DNA of 64,000 bases from Conchocele bisecta (taxonomy: Eukaryota; Mollusca; Bivalvia; Lucinida; Thyasiridae). Each line of letters begins with the position of its first letter. Position 1 is the first letter of the stretch. The position numbers and the translations under genes were made by a program. Of the stretch, positions 33,524 to 45,082 are shown in pieces. The notes below the pieces were generated by a model, which worked only from the letters and a program-made list of their open reading frames with translations, did not search any database and was not told the origin of the DNA. The stretch lies in contig CM055266.1 of NCBI GenBank assembly GCA_029237695.1, positions 108,703,370-108,767,369 on the forward strand, in the 5' to 3' direction.

Positions 33524-33858
33524 TGCAAAAAGTGCAGATCCTGATGAGACAGCTCGCCAAATATTATCCCCCACCCCCTCTCCTACATCAGACTCATATC
33601 ACACACGGTTTGGCTGACCGGGGGCGGGGGGCAAATTATTCGCCGAATATTATCCCCCCACCCGATTTTACAATGAATGGAGGTGGGGGGGGGGGGGGGA
33701 GAATATTCGTGTGGAGGGGAAAATATTCGGCGAATATTTTCCCCCCTAGGGGGGGAGAATATTCTGGGGGGGAGAATATTCTGTGACACCGGCTCATCTG
33801 GATCTACACTGTTTGCAAACACAGCGAAAGAGGTATGTAGTGTTGAAAGGGTTTTAAG
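33524..33858. mobile_element. MITE-E copy with G-rich insert
   Basis: AAAAGTGCAGATCCTGATGA at the left and GGCTCATCTGGATCTACACT to GTAGTGTTGAAAGGG at the right are MITE-E parts. Bases 33558-33790 are foreign: poly-G/poly-C tracts and repeated GAATATTC. Confidence 0.65.
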
Positions 33859-34192
33859 ACATCTGCAACCTGCATAGACCTGAGTCATAAGAATACCGGG
33901 TCTGGAAACGACTGTGTAGATATAGATAAACGCTGAAACATGTTGTCATCTTAATTTCAGCCGGCATTTGTCAGTACAGAAAGTGGGAGGTACAAAGTGT
34001 GTCCGGTTTAGGAAGGTTCCACTGTAATTACTCACTCCATGAACAGCATTTGTCATTTTCAATCATGAACAGACAAGACAATGAAATAAATTACAGTGAA
34101 ACCCATCAAATGAAACACAATGTGGCACTCAGGGTGTACAGTTTAGAGAGGTTCTACTTATTGTACACATATGGCAATCTACCAATATGTCT

Positions 34193-34262
34193 TATGTCCA
34201 TTGTCAATTCATGCTCAGACTACATTTAGACACAGAGAATATGATTCTCCCAGTCTAAATAC
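34193..34262. repeat. Hairpin left of the 45-bp satellite
   Basis: TTATGTCCATTGTCAATTCA is followed by ATTTAGACACAGAGAAT and a mirrored TCTCCCAGTCTAAAT. The leading 20 bases nearly match those before the hairpin right of the satellite. Confidence 0.5.
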
Positions 34263-34307
34263 AGTATGTAAGTGACACGACAGTCCTGGTGATTATGTCT
34301 GAACATG

Positions 34308-36375
34308 AACATCATGTCTCCATACCATACATGATACATCAATACAACAACATGTGTTATGTCCCCATACCACACACGATATATAAATGCCCCCATACCA
34401 CACATGATACATCAATCCAACAACATGTGTTATCTCCCACATCAAAACACATACATGTACATGATAAATAAATCCAACAACATGTGTTATGTCCTACATA
34501 TAAAACACGATAAATCAGATCAACAGTATGTGTTATGCCTCACATACAAAACATGATACATCAATCCAACAACAAGTGTTATGTCCCCATACCAAACACA
34601 ATACATCAATCCAACAACATGTGTTATGTCCCCATACCAAACACAATACATTAATCCAACAGCATGTGTTATGTCCCCATACCAAACAAACACAATACAT
34701 CAATCCAACAGCATGTGTTATGTCTCCATACCAAACACAATACATCAATCCAACAGCAAGTGTTATGTCCCCATACCAAACACAATACATTAATCCAACA
34801 ACATGTGTTATGTCCCCATACCAAACACAATACATTAATCCAATAGCATGTGTTATGTCCCCATACCAAACACAATACATTAATCCAACAGCATGTGTTA
34901 TGTCTCCATACCAAACACAATACATCAATCCAACTGCATGTGTTATGTCCCCATACCAAACACAATACATTAATCCAACAGCATGTGTTATGTCCCCATA
35001 CCAAACACAATACATTAATCCAACAGCAAGTGTTATGTCCCCATACCAAACACAATACATTAATCCAACATCATGTGTTATGTCTCCATACCAAACACAA
35101 TACATCAATCCAACAGCATGTGTTATGTCTACATACCAAACACAATACATCAATCCAACAGCAAGTGTTATGTCCCCATACCAAACACAATACATTAATC
35201 AAACAGCATGTGTTAAATCCCCATACAAAACACAATACATTAATCCAACAGCATGTGTTATGTCCCCATACCAAACACAACACATTAATCCAACAGCATG
35301 TGTTATGTCCCCATACCAAACACAATACATTCATCCAACAGCATGTGTTATGTCTGCATACCAAACACAATACATTAATCCAACAGCATGTGTTATGTCC
35401 CCATACCAAACACAATACATTAATCCAACAGCAAGTGTTATGTCCCCATACCAAACACAATACATCAATCCAACAGCATGTGTTATGTCCCCATACCAAA
35501 CACAATACATCAATCCAACAGCATGTGTTATGTCTCCATACCAAACACAATACATCAATCCAACAGCATGTGTTATGTCTCCATACCAAACACAATACAT
35601 CAATCCAACAGCATGTGTTATGTCTCCATACCAAACACAATACATCAATCCAAACAACAACTGTGTTATGTCCCATACCACACATGATTCATCAATCCAA
35701 CAACATATGTTATGTCCCCATATCACACATGATACATCAATCCAACAGCATGTGTTATGTCCCCATATCACACATGATTCATCAATCCAACAACATGTGT
35801 TATGTCCCCATATCACACATGATTCATCAATCCAACAACATGTGTTATGTTCCCATACCACACATGATTCATCAATCCAAGAACATGTATTATGTCCCCA
35901 TACCAACAACATGACATCAAGTACACAAATACATGTGTGTTTTCAATACCACACATGATACATCAATCAACAAACATTGTCAAACACACATGATACATTC
36001 AATCCAAACAACATGTGTTACATACCACACATATACATCAATCCAACAACATGTTAGTTTCAATCCCCACATGCCACAACATGATACATCAATCCAACAA
36101 CATGTGTTTATCACATAACCAACAACATGATACATCAATCCAACAACATGTGTTATGTTTCAATACCACACATGATACATCAATCCAACAACATGTGTTA
36201 TTCCCCACATACCACACATGATACATCAATCCAACAACATGTGTTATGTTTCAATACCACACATGATACATCAATCCAACAACATGTGTTATTCCCCACA
36301 TACCACACATGATACATCAATCCAACAACATGTGTTATTCCCCACATACCACACGCACACTATGTCAATCAAGTA
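34308..36375 (+). repeat. 45-bp satellite array, about 46 units
   Basis: The unit is 45 bases: ATGTCCCCATACCAAACACA, ATACATTAATCCAACAGCA, TGTGTT. Centre units are nearly identical; edge units vary in length and carry CACACATGATACATC variants. As 45 is a multiple of three and the unit lacks stops in several frames, long open frames occur on both strands (476 codons on plus at 34528-35958, 15-residue unit CVMSPYQTQYINPTA). No start context, splice signal or non-repeat coding supports a gene. Confidence 0.9.
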
Positions 36376-36380
36376 CACCA

Positions 36381-36622
36381 GGGCCTTGTTTTACTAAATT
36401 TTGTAAGACTATAAGAAGTTTGGAAGAGGAAAAATTATATATATAAAACATTTGCATTGACAGCCAATGCTTGCAAACCTTTCATGCATGTGTTCGCATT
36501 TAATGATCTGTACACATGGGTGGAAATTCTTACTATTAGGGAAACACGATAATGTGATAATCAAATTCATACAAATCTTCTTACGAACAGTTTTATTGTA
36601 CAAAGTTTAGTGAACGGGCCCC
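36381..36622. mobile_element. MITE-D-like element, different interior
   Basis: GGGCCTTGTTTTACTAAATT at the left mirrors AAGTTTAGTGAACGGGCCCC at the right; the central GAGCATAGG hairpin is absent. Confidence 0.6.
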
Positions 36623-36635
36623 TGTTATGTCTATT

Positions 36636-36705
36636 GTCAATTCACCCCCACACTGCATTAAGACAGAGATTCTCTCTGTCTTAATGCAGTGTGGGGGTGA
36701 ATTGA
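36636..36705. repeat. Perfect 70-bp palindrome right of the satellite
   Basis: GTCAATTCACCCCCACACTG and CATTAAGACAGAGA pair exactly with the following sequence around GATTCTC. Confidence 0.8.
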
Positions 36706-36719
36706 CGGTCCCAGTTATT

Positions 36720-38290
36720 ACCTCCCAATACAACACACAATAACACATGGAGCACACCACGTGACACAATACTCACTTCCAAATGGTCAGGGAGTTCTAC
36801 TATGAACTCGAGCTGTTAACACACAATACATTTGTAGATTTATCTCAATTCAACATTTTATTGACACTAACTGAGGCAATACATTTGACAACAAGAGTTA
36901 TCAGAAGACAACAAAGCTCGCCTGTTATGAGTCATATATGTGTGGGGATGATACAATGGCATCAGTCCATTGAAACATAATCTAATGTCTGTTAGAAATG
37001 TGTCATATGAAATTCTCTTTCCTAGAGATCTGTTCACCACTCTGAACACCCACAAGGGCGCATAAGTTTCTAGAAAATCCCCCCATCCTCCACCAGGGTA
37101 GATTTTCCTATGAAAATCCCCACCCCACCCCCCCCCCCCACCCCCACCCATACAAAGCTAGCTGCACGTTTTCCGCTTTATCGGCAATTGGTTCCATTAT
37201 GTTGCTACACCACACTCAGCGGTATACATTCGTGGAATACAATTTCAATTTTGCACACTAAAGTATAGTAATAACTTCACTATATTGTTATTGAGAGAAA
37301 ATTCTAGAATATGAGACAAAAATATTATCATAAACTCAACTAATAAAATGTGTATTAGCAAAATTCTTAGGTGACTCTCCACGAAGTACACAGTAAACAA
37401 AGAACACTTCAAACACGAATTTGTAAATACTACTCCATCACAACTCTTATGTAATGTAATGTAATGTAATGAGAGTTATGTACTCGTAACTAATACCAAG
37501 CCTGAAAATAATACAGAATCATCATACATACATCATGCAATATTCATGCATTATTATACAATAGTATAGAAACAAATCATGCTGAAGTTACAAAGTAGCG
37601 ATGATCATGCAAGCATACAACATGCATATATGGGACTCTATGACTAACCAACTCCACTGTATACAATTTCTGCATCGTCCCTCATGTTTAACCTCTCTAC
37701 AACAGCCACTTCTCTACAACAGCCACCTTTCTAAAACAGCTACCTCTCTACATAAGGCCATACCATATCTTTCTGTGTTAAGCGCCCACCCAGATGACCA
37801 AAACCTAAATACGTATCCAGTAAAAACAAACAAGGCCTTGAAAAAAACAAAGGTAAATTTATGTTAAAAAAGTTGCATAAATTTATTTTCAGTCAGCAAA
37901 CTTTAGAAAAAAAAAGAGAAAAAAATACTCTTTTTAAACTTATTAAGTGGACATTCATGAACGACTTTAATACTTCGACAAGACCCCCAATCAGTTTTCA
38001 TATTACTTCACCAGTAAATAGTGTAAAATAGCATACACAGTGTGTTTGCTTTTTCACAGGACCACTTCCAAAACCTAGCTACGCGCACGCGAACGCCTAA
38101 TCATGTTAATAGAGAAAGAACTTGCTATGGCATAATTTCAGCCACCCCTCTACGTTATTAGTTTTGTGTATATTAATTTCACCAATGATGAGGGAGGGTG
38201 ACAACAACTTGTATGATTATTGGTCAGCACTAACAAAAGCCATCAAAGACAGCATGTACTGGTATTTCAGACATGCATATCTATTGCCAG
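36720..38290. other. Stretch with only simple repeats
   Basis: AT-rich with poly-C near 37125-37147 and GTAATG repeats at about 37451; no gene seen. Confidence 0.4.
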
Positions 38291-38296
38291 CAGCTT

Positions 38297-38542
38297 GGGC
38301 CGTTTCACTAAACTTCGTACGACTAAAAGGTTTCGTAAGTGCAAAATTATGATAGTCTGTAAATTTCACATTAACAATGTTTTCTTAAATTGTAAACTAT
38401 TATTGGATTTACATTTATTGAGCATAGGCTGCATATGCAGCCTATGCTCAATAAATGTAAATCCATCAATTGAAATTTCCAGACGATCCTAAATTTACGC
38501 TTATGAGCATTTTAGTCATACGAAGTTTAGTGAAACGGTGTC
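38297..38542. mobile_element. MITE-D copy
   Basis: GGGCCGTTTCACTAAACTTC to AGTTTAGTGAAACGG with an intact GAGCATAGGCTGCATATGCA hairpin. Confidence 0.85.
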
Positions 38543-38688
38543 CTGATGTCTATGTGTTACTGTTACTGAGTGATACATGCACTGCTCGTCGTAAACAACT
38601 TAGCTCAGAGTTACTATGTGTGTTTTTTTTCAATTGGGGCTTCATTTGAGAGAATCTAAACGTTTTAATTGTAGCCAAAAGCCTATAT

Positions 38689-38901
38689 TTAACCCTTACC
38701 ATGCTGAATTAAATTTTGTCGTCTGCTGTTAATTTTATATTTTCCACTTTTCTCATAAAAAACATGGTTTGGCAGCACTTGAGAATCATTTCCAATGGAA
38801 ATGATTCTAAATTGCTGGCAAATCATGTTTTTGTTGAGAAAAAAGAAAAATATGAAACCACAGCAGACGACACTTTTTGTTTCCCGCGTTTTAAGGGTTA
38901 A
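38689..38901. mobile_element. MITE-A copy
   Basis: TTAACCCTTACCATGCTGAA to TTTTAAGGGTTAA; hairpin GGCAGCACTTGAGAATC partly diverged. Confidence 0.75.
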
Positions 38902-39000
38902 GAAAATTACAAGTTACATATGGTGACCAAAATTTGGAACAAAAGAATGCAACATGGACATTTGATGGCCAAAGAAATGCATCCATTTCAGCAAGAGATA

Positions 39001-39220
39001 TTAACCCTTAGACCGCCATCTTAAATTTTTTTGTCATCTGCTGTTTATTTTCTATTTTCCATTTTTATCATAAAAAACATGCTTTGACAGCACTTTAGAA
39101 TACTTTACAACATGCTTTGACAGCACTTCAGAATAATTTACATTGTTTTATTGAGAAATAAGGCAAGATATAAAAGCAACAGCAGACGACAATTGTTGTG
39201 AGTAGTGGTCTAAGGGTTAA
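39001..39220. mobile_element. MITE-A copy, hairpin mostly lost
   Basis: TTAACCCTTAGACCGCCATC to GGTCTAAGGGTTAA; two left-arm repeats (GACAGCACTTTAGAATA, GACAGCACTTCAGAATA) remain without the right arm. Confidence 0.75.
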
Positions 39221-39336
39221 AAGAAAACTATTATTACATTTTATAAAACTGATGAGAGCTTTCATGACGGTACAAATTTAATTGCAATATCAAATTCACA
39301 AGTAGTTGTTGAGGACAAAATAAAACACAAACATCC

Positions 39337-39581
39337 TTAACCCTTAGAGTGCTACACACAACAATTGTCGTCTGCAGTTGCTTTTATATCTCTTATTTCT
39401 CAATAAAACATGTTTTGACAGCACTTCAGAATCATTTCCAATGGAAATGATTGTGAAGTGCTGTCAAAGCATGTTGTAAATTATTCTAAAGTGCTGTCAA
39501 AGCATGTTTTTGATGGTAAAACTGGAAAATAGAAAATAAACAGCAGACAACAAAACATTAAGATAGCGGTGTAAGGATTAA
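39337..39581. mobile_element. MITE-A copy, joined to the next
   Basis: TTAACCCTTAGAGTGCTACA to GTGTAAGGATTAA. Its last TTAA is also the first TTAA of the following copy. Confidence 0.8.
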
Positions 39582-39797
39582 CCCTTACAATGCTGAATTA
39601 ATTTGTGTCGTCTGCTGAATATTTTTTATTTTTCCATTTTTCTCATCAAAAACTTGGTTTGGCAGCACTTTAGAATCATTTCGACTGGAAATGATTCTAA
39701 AATGCTGCCAAACCATGTTTTCACTGAGAGAAAAGACAAAATATGAATTATCAGCAAACGACTACATGTATTTTCGGTTCCCGCATTCTAAGGGTTA
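39578..39797. mobile_element. MITE-A copy sharing TTAA with the previous one
   Basis: TTAACCCTTACAATGCTGAA to GCATTCTAAGGGTTAA, hairpin GGCAGCACTTTAGAATC. Confidence 0.8.
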
Positions 39798-40019
39798 AAA
39801 GAGTTTACATGCAACTATTATATTGGGTTCAGCTAGAAATACTTAGGAATGTTACATTATTGGTGCTTATACATGTATATACACCAGGACAATTGTCTCA
39901 CCCTCTGAGTTTTACTAATGTCTGGACATACATACATGCATATACATGTATTAAGTACTTGAGATGCACAAATTAAGTGTCACAGACACATCTATTTTGT
40001 TAATTATGTTAATCGAAAA

Positions 40020-40510
40020 GGTTGGCTCATGAAAATTTACAAAGCTTCCAAATATTTTCAGGTTTTCTTTGTAACAAAATTAAACTTTTAACGATTCGAA
40101 AACTATACAATATGTTTGTAAAACATGGATATGCCCCCATGTCATACTGAATTCTACCTAGAGATTGTGTGTAAAAAAGAAAATTTTAAATTTAAACAAA
40201 TTTCATTTTAAACAAATTTCAAAACTTATTTGAGTCTTACAAACCTTTTAACGTAAGAAAATGGCTACATGTTTCAGGTCACAAAGGTCAAGGTCAGGTC
40301 ATTGGTTGTGATTGCATCACGCATGTTCAGGTGAATGAAGTGTCAAAATATGAAAGCAATTCTTCAAGTATTCCTGAAGATATTACATGATGGAGAAACA
40401 ATTACAAACTTTTTGACTTTCAACGTAAATGTACATGGATGGGTGTACAGACGTACGAAACCTTAAGAGAAACGCAATATGCCCCCCTGGCTATCGCATA
40501 GGAGGCATAA
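40020..40510 (+). mobile_element. Pearl-like fragment
   Basis: CACAAAGGTCAAGGTCAGGTC, ATGAAGTGTCAAAATATGAA and a GGGTGTACAGACGTACG tail lead to ATGCCCCCCTGGCTATCGCA with a GGAGGCATAA mirror. Confidence 0.55.
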
Positions 40511-40750
40511 TTAACCCTTGGACTGCTACTCACAACAATTGTCGTCTGCTGTTGTTTTTATATCTTGCCTTATTTCTCAATAAAAACATGGTTTGACAGC
40601 ACTTCAGAATCATTTCCAATGGAAATGATTCTGAAGTGCTGTCAAAGCATGTTGTAAATTATTCTAAAGCATGTTTTTGACAATAAAAATGGAAAATAGA
40701 AAATAAACAGCAGACGACAAAAAAAAATAAGATAGTGGTCTAAGGGTTAA
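40511..40750. mobile_element. MITE-A copy
   Basis: TTAACCCTTGGACTGCTACT to GTGGTCTAAGGGTTAA; perfect hairpin TTTGACAGCACTTCAGAATC. It abuts the pearl-like fragment before it. Confidence 0.85.
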
Positions 40751-41028
40751 AAGTAATCCACAACAATGACTGAGGGATAAAGGATTATCAGTGGTGCAGT
40801 CGGTGTGACACCATTGTCTCTGGGAGTGTGATTGGGGAAAAACAAAAACAAAAATTACTTGCCTCCTGTCCCAAATCCTGCAACATCACAAGTTCCAATG
40901 ACAACGGCCCAGCAATGTTGGAACACTACATCATCCTCTACATTTACAATGTTACATTATCCGAATATTCATTGAAAAGAAAGTTCAGTGTACTGGTACA
41001 TCAATTGCTTAATAAACAGCATAATATA

Positions 41029-41294
41029 AATGAGACACGCCATGTGATTTTGTACCTTCGGACATCTACATAATTTCATGAAATACGTTTACAAAATTTA
41101 CAATATTTTTGTGAATTGCATCAAAAGTTGACAACATTTTCAGAGTACATGTGGGCGGAATATCATTCCGCATGTACTCTGAAAATTTTGTCAACTTTTG
41201 ACATTATCTATGAAAAATGTTGTGAATGTTGTAAACGTATTTAATGAAATTACGCAGATGTCCGAAGGTACAAAATCACATGGCGTGTCTCAAA
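41029..41294. mobile_element. MITE-C full copy
   Basis: AATGAGACACGCCATGTGAT mirrors TCACATGGCGTGTCTCAAAT; TTCGGACATCTACATAATTTC and TCAGAGTACATG also pair around GGAATATCATTCC. Confidence 0.85.
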
Positions 41295-41631
41295 TGTAGA
41301 TAAGACAACTGCCATCTGGCAGGACCCTTCAGCCATTGCATGGCTACCAACCAACATTCAATAAAGGAAATTAAATCTACATGTCAATCCAAATAGATTA
41401 TCGCTCATAATTACTTGGTAAAATACGTTTTCCAACTTTTTTTATGAATGTTGTCAACTATGCAAAAAAAAGCAGCACTGTCATAGCACATTGATCATTG
41501 AAGCCATGTCACTATGGCTCCATTTCAGGGTTAACCCTTTCAACCCCTAGTAACTGGAATGGACTGTGATATGTTAATTTTCCGACTTATCCAATCATCA
41601 CAAAATGATTTTCAGACTAGTCCATTATAAC

Positions 41632-41835
41632 TAGATGGCCGAGACCCACATTTCGTGCCCGCCGAGGCATTTGATAGTACCAAACGAGCTTTGATAGTAC
41701 ATGTATACCAAAAAACTTTTAACTAAACACTTTAACCAAAAACTTTAACTGTACGTATGTACGTACAGACGGATGTACGTACGTACATACGCCAACGTGC
41801 CAACTATATATCGCTCTGTCCAGAAGGGTGTAACC
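41632..41835 (+). mobile_element. Short pearl-like element nested in MITE-E
   Basis: CTAGATGGCCGAGACCCAC head, TTAACCAAAAACTTTAACTG, a (TACG)-rich stretch, and the tail TATCGCTCTGTCCAGAAGGG. The tandem core is missing. Confidence 0.65.
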
Positions 41836-41951
41836 AAACAGGGGGTGTTTTTTCAAAATGCAAAATGTGTAGATCCTGATGAAACGGCTCGAGCCGGCTC
41901 ATCTGGATCTACACTGTTTGCAAAATTCACAAAAGAGGTCTGTACATGTAC

Positions 41952-42377
41952 TGTCTATTTCATGAAACCTGCCCAAATTTTACGGCCATAGAAACAATGC
42001 AAAAACAGTATTTTTTTCGATAATATTAATTTTTTTCAAACTTTAAGAATGAGCCTTCTTTTTATTTTTCGTGAAATTTTGTCAAATATTGATTTGATTA
42101 CGAAAAATTTATTTCTCTATGGGAATTTAACATGGGGGAAAAGAAGGTGGAGTAGCTGAGGGAGCAATGAAAAAAAACAGATAAAAATTGCTTCCGAAAC
42201 CGGGCTAGATAGCTTGGAAATTATTTAACTAAGAAAACAAAATTTTGAAAATCGGTCCACTATTTCTGAAATAAAAAGTAGGCTCATTTTTTAAATTTTC
42301 TTTTAATTTAATATTATCGAAAAAAATATTGTCTTTGCATTGTTAATATAGCCGTAATATTTGGGCAGCTTCATAAT
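41952..42377. mobile_element. MITE-G copy
   Basis: MITE-G has ends CATGAA-CTGCCCAAATTTTAC and, inside, TTTTTTTCGATAATATTAA. Here the mirror is GTAATATTTGGGCAGCTTCAT, with GGGAATTTAACATGGGG near the centre. Confidence 0.75.
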
Positions 42378-42399
42378 TAGTAGTGTTGAAAGGGTTAAA

Positions 42400-43040
42400 T
42401 GTTGTGTTGAATAAAACGGAGCGGACTGCATGCGATTTGCAATGGTCAGTCACCCAGAGTGGACAAAACTGGTTGATTGGGTGAGTTCCTATGTTGTTAG
42501 GTTATAACCCTGTAAATGCATTGCTCAATATTGTCTATGGAGCCAAGGAATGAAGTACCTGTAAACTCATTCATATATCTGCTGAGCTTCAGCTAAGCAA
42601 CAGCTATAAAACTGTTAATTGCGGGATTTCATTACATCAAACCAAGTTAGTTGGAGTCACTCTGAAGCATTGTGTGTGACCTATTTCTAACACAAGAATC
42701 ACCTTTTTGATGATTCTGGACAAATTACAATATAGTGGAACAATATGTTTTTTACCTGTAGCCTATATTTGTGGATTCAGTTAGACACAATTCCTATGTA
42801 CCTAACTAGTAATTTAATTCATACGTCTTCAAAGCAAACATTTACACAACAAAATTTAAAATTCTTTCACTTAATTGTTAGTAGTAAAATAGGGTTAAGC
42901 CTCCAATTGAATACACCTGAAGTGGGTATTGGAGATCGTTACAAATGTTATCTGTAATTGAATGTTGGATGAAAACACTGTTAAATATAGTACTAATACA
43001 GACATAAATCGCTGAAAATATATGCTTAAGTCGGTTCAAC
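42400..43040. other. Stretch without recognised features
   Basis: AT-rich intron; nothing supported. Confidence 0.4.
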
Positions 43041-43041
43041 T

Positions 43042-43394
43042 GTACGGAGCCCCGCACAGGACATGTTTTTTTTTATTAATTCGTTCCCATGAAATAACAA
43101 TTTGTTCCCTCAATTTAACAGTTTTTTCCCTCAATATAACAATTTTTTCCCATGAATTAACAATTCGTTCCCTCAAATTAACAATTAATTCCCACGAAAT
43201 GACAATTCGTTCCCTCAATTTAACGATTTGTTCCCACGATATAACAATTCGTTCCCACGAATTAACAATTTGTTCCCGTGGGAACGAATGGTTATTTAGT
43301 GGGAACAAATTGTTAAATTGAGGGAACAAATTCTTATTTCGTGGGAACAATTTAATAAAAAAAAGAATTCTACATCCCATGCGGGTCTCTGTAC
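43042..43394. mobile_element. MITE-H, TIR element built of about 20-bp repeats
   Basis: TACGGAGCCCCGCACAGGAC at the left mirrors GCGGGTCTCTGTAC at the right. The inside is some fifteen copies of GTTCCC-ACGAA-TTAACAATT or GTTCCCTCAATTTAACAATT, flipping orientation near 43278. Open frames of repeated SHEL-, ELTI- or WEQIV-like units come from this. Confidence 0.8.
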
Positions 43395-43651
43395 AACTGA
43401 GTGGTAACAAGATATACTTTTGGTGAGAAATAGAATGTATAATTTTTCCATGAGAATATTTCAGTATGAAATAAATGCGTTATCACTGTTTTTAGACACC
43501 CACTGTCACCCTGGATTGTGGCAGAGGCCAACAGGAGATTATCACTTGAACTTCCCGGATTATCAGATTAGGCCCGGAGCAGGCAGATTGTTTCCCTATG
43601 TGGGCTAACACCTTGTCACTGAGCTACACAGATTAGGGAAGTAAATACACT

Positions 43652-43908
43652 ATATGAGATGAGCCATGCGATTTTGTACCTTCGGACATCTGCGTAATTT
43701 CATTAAATACGTTTACAATATTTTTTCCTAAATAAAGTCAAAAGTTGACAAAATTTTCGGAGTACATGCGGAATATAATTCCGCATGTACTCAGAAAATG
43801 TTGTCAACTTTTGACGCCATTTACGGAAAATATTGCAGATTTTGTAAACGTATTTAATGAAATTACGCAGATGTCCGAAGGTACAAAATCGCATGGCGTG
43901 TCTCATAT
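43652..43908. mobile_element. MITE-C full copy, abutting MITE-B
   Basis: ATATGAGATGAGCCATGCGA mirrors TCGCATGGCGTGTCTCATAT. CGGAGTACATGCGGAATATA forms the centre. The next element starts in its last ATATG. Confidence 0.85.
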
Positions 43909-44112
43909 GTGACTAAAGAAATGGGGCATATGGGATTAATGAACAGGGAAGCTCCTGATCTACAATTGCACTCACTGCATCTCGTAAACAGCTATACAGT
44001 TTGGCACAAGCATGACAATGGGTTATACAGAATGGCAAATTGTGACGCACATGATCAGACTACTTGTATGTGTAAATGCCACAAGTCCCATTTTTTCCAG
44101 TTGCAGTGATAT
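43904..44112. mobile_element. MITE-B copy, diverged
   Basis: ATATGTGACTAAAGAAATGG to CCCATTTTTTCCAGTTGCAG; TGATCAGACTACTTG inside. Confidence 0.6.
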
Positions 44113-44129
44113 ATATAATCTGCAGCTCA

Positions 44130-44560
44130 CAGATAATTTTGAGTCACAAATCACTTTTAGATTTAAAGTAAACAGAAATTATGAAAAGTTTACCCCCAAC
44201 ATTGGTATGTATGGAGAGTGCATTATGATTGTGACCTTGGCCTTCAGATTCACAGGGGTCAAATAGTTGTTGAATTATCTCAGCATGATTGAGTACCATC
44301 AGCCGAATGCATGTGTGAACTATCTATAAATTCTGTGAAAGAAACAGAAATTACATGAAATTCATCCCGAATAATTATAATTGAGAACATAACCATGATA
44401 ACACGTCTGTGACATTGAACTTGAGAATAGCAGATGTGGGGTCCGAGTGTCATGGATGTGAAATATCCTGATAAAGGACCATCAGAGGAATGCATATGTG
44501 AGTTTTTAAAAAGTTCCATGAAGGGAAACAAACGTTATCTCGTCAAACAAATTTACTCCT
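44130..44560 (+). repeat. Diverged pearl-like units, two
   Basis: TTACCCCCAACATTGGTATG, TGTGACCTTGGCCTTCAG and AATGCATGTGTGAACTATC, repeated in diverged form about 180 bases on (GTGACATTGAACTTGAG, AATGCATATGTGAG). Confidence 0.5.
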
Positions 44561-44712
44561 TACGACGGATAGTCGGAATTATCGACAGACAGGCCATCTG
44601 ACTAGTATGCTCCCTAAAGCTAATTTGTTTGTATAATCAAAGGTATTACTTTTAAAGCTGGCAGTTAATCGATATCTACACTGTTGGAAATTGTCTATGG
44701 ATACATGTACAT

Positions 44713-44955
44713 ATATGTGGCTGTGATGGAGAAATGGGTCTTGTGGATTTTGCGATAATTGTAGATACTGTTCAGCCTGTGCATCCGTAGTCTGATCAGG
44801 ATCTGCACTGTTTGCCACTTCATCAATGAAACACCCATCATGCTTCTTAAAAGAAATATATATTGATTATCAGGCTACACGAGTGTGGTATTTGATCAGG
44901 AGCTACATCGGTCACAATTCCCATAAGCCCCATGTCTCCAGTAACTGCCACATAT
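44713..44955. mobile_element. MITE-B full copy
   Basis: ATATGTGGCTGTGATGGAG to CCAGTAACTGCCACATAT, lying 54 bases on the donor side of exon E. Confidence 0.8.
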
Positions 44956-45008
44956 TAGTTAGAGCATCAGCTGACAAAGGGCATAAGTTACAGTGTTTAG
45001 AGACTCAC

Positions 45009-45064
45009 CTCGGCCTGGAACTTCACATGGGCTGTGTGGGGGCGCTCGGCCTTCAGTCGCTCAC
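45009..45064 (-). CDS. Exon E, 56-nt exon
   Basis: Acceptor GCGACCTTGCAG and donor GAG|GTGAGT define this exon. It completes a Gly codon from exon D and encodes ERLKAERPHTAHVKFQAE, ending in phase 0. On the upstream (intron) side a palindromic MITE begins about 18 bases from the acceptor, so the branch point must lie within or at the edge of the MITE. Confidence 0.8.
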
Positions 45065-45082
45065 CTGCAAGGTCGCAAATAC

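Larger units (their letters stand above)
41531..42399. mobile_element. MITE-E copy with two nested insertions
   Basis: TTAACCCTTTCAACCCCTAG at the left, GTAGTGTTGAAAGGGTTAA at the right. A pearl-like element occupies about 41632-41835 and a MITE-G about 41952-42377; MITE-E sequence lies between them. Confidence 0.75.

Noticed and set aside
34528..35958. 476-codon open frame in the satellite
   Set aside because: The unit length is a multiple of three and several frames stay open on both strands; there is no non-repeat coding or splice context. Kept only as a finding to test.
43022..43410. Repeat-protein-like open frames in MITE-H (also at 55304-55689)
   Set aside because: Both strands are open because of the 20-bp repeats; the frames end at the element ends.
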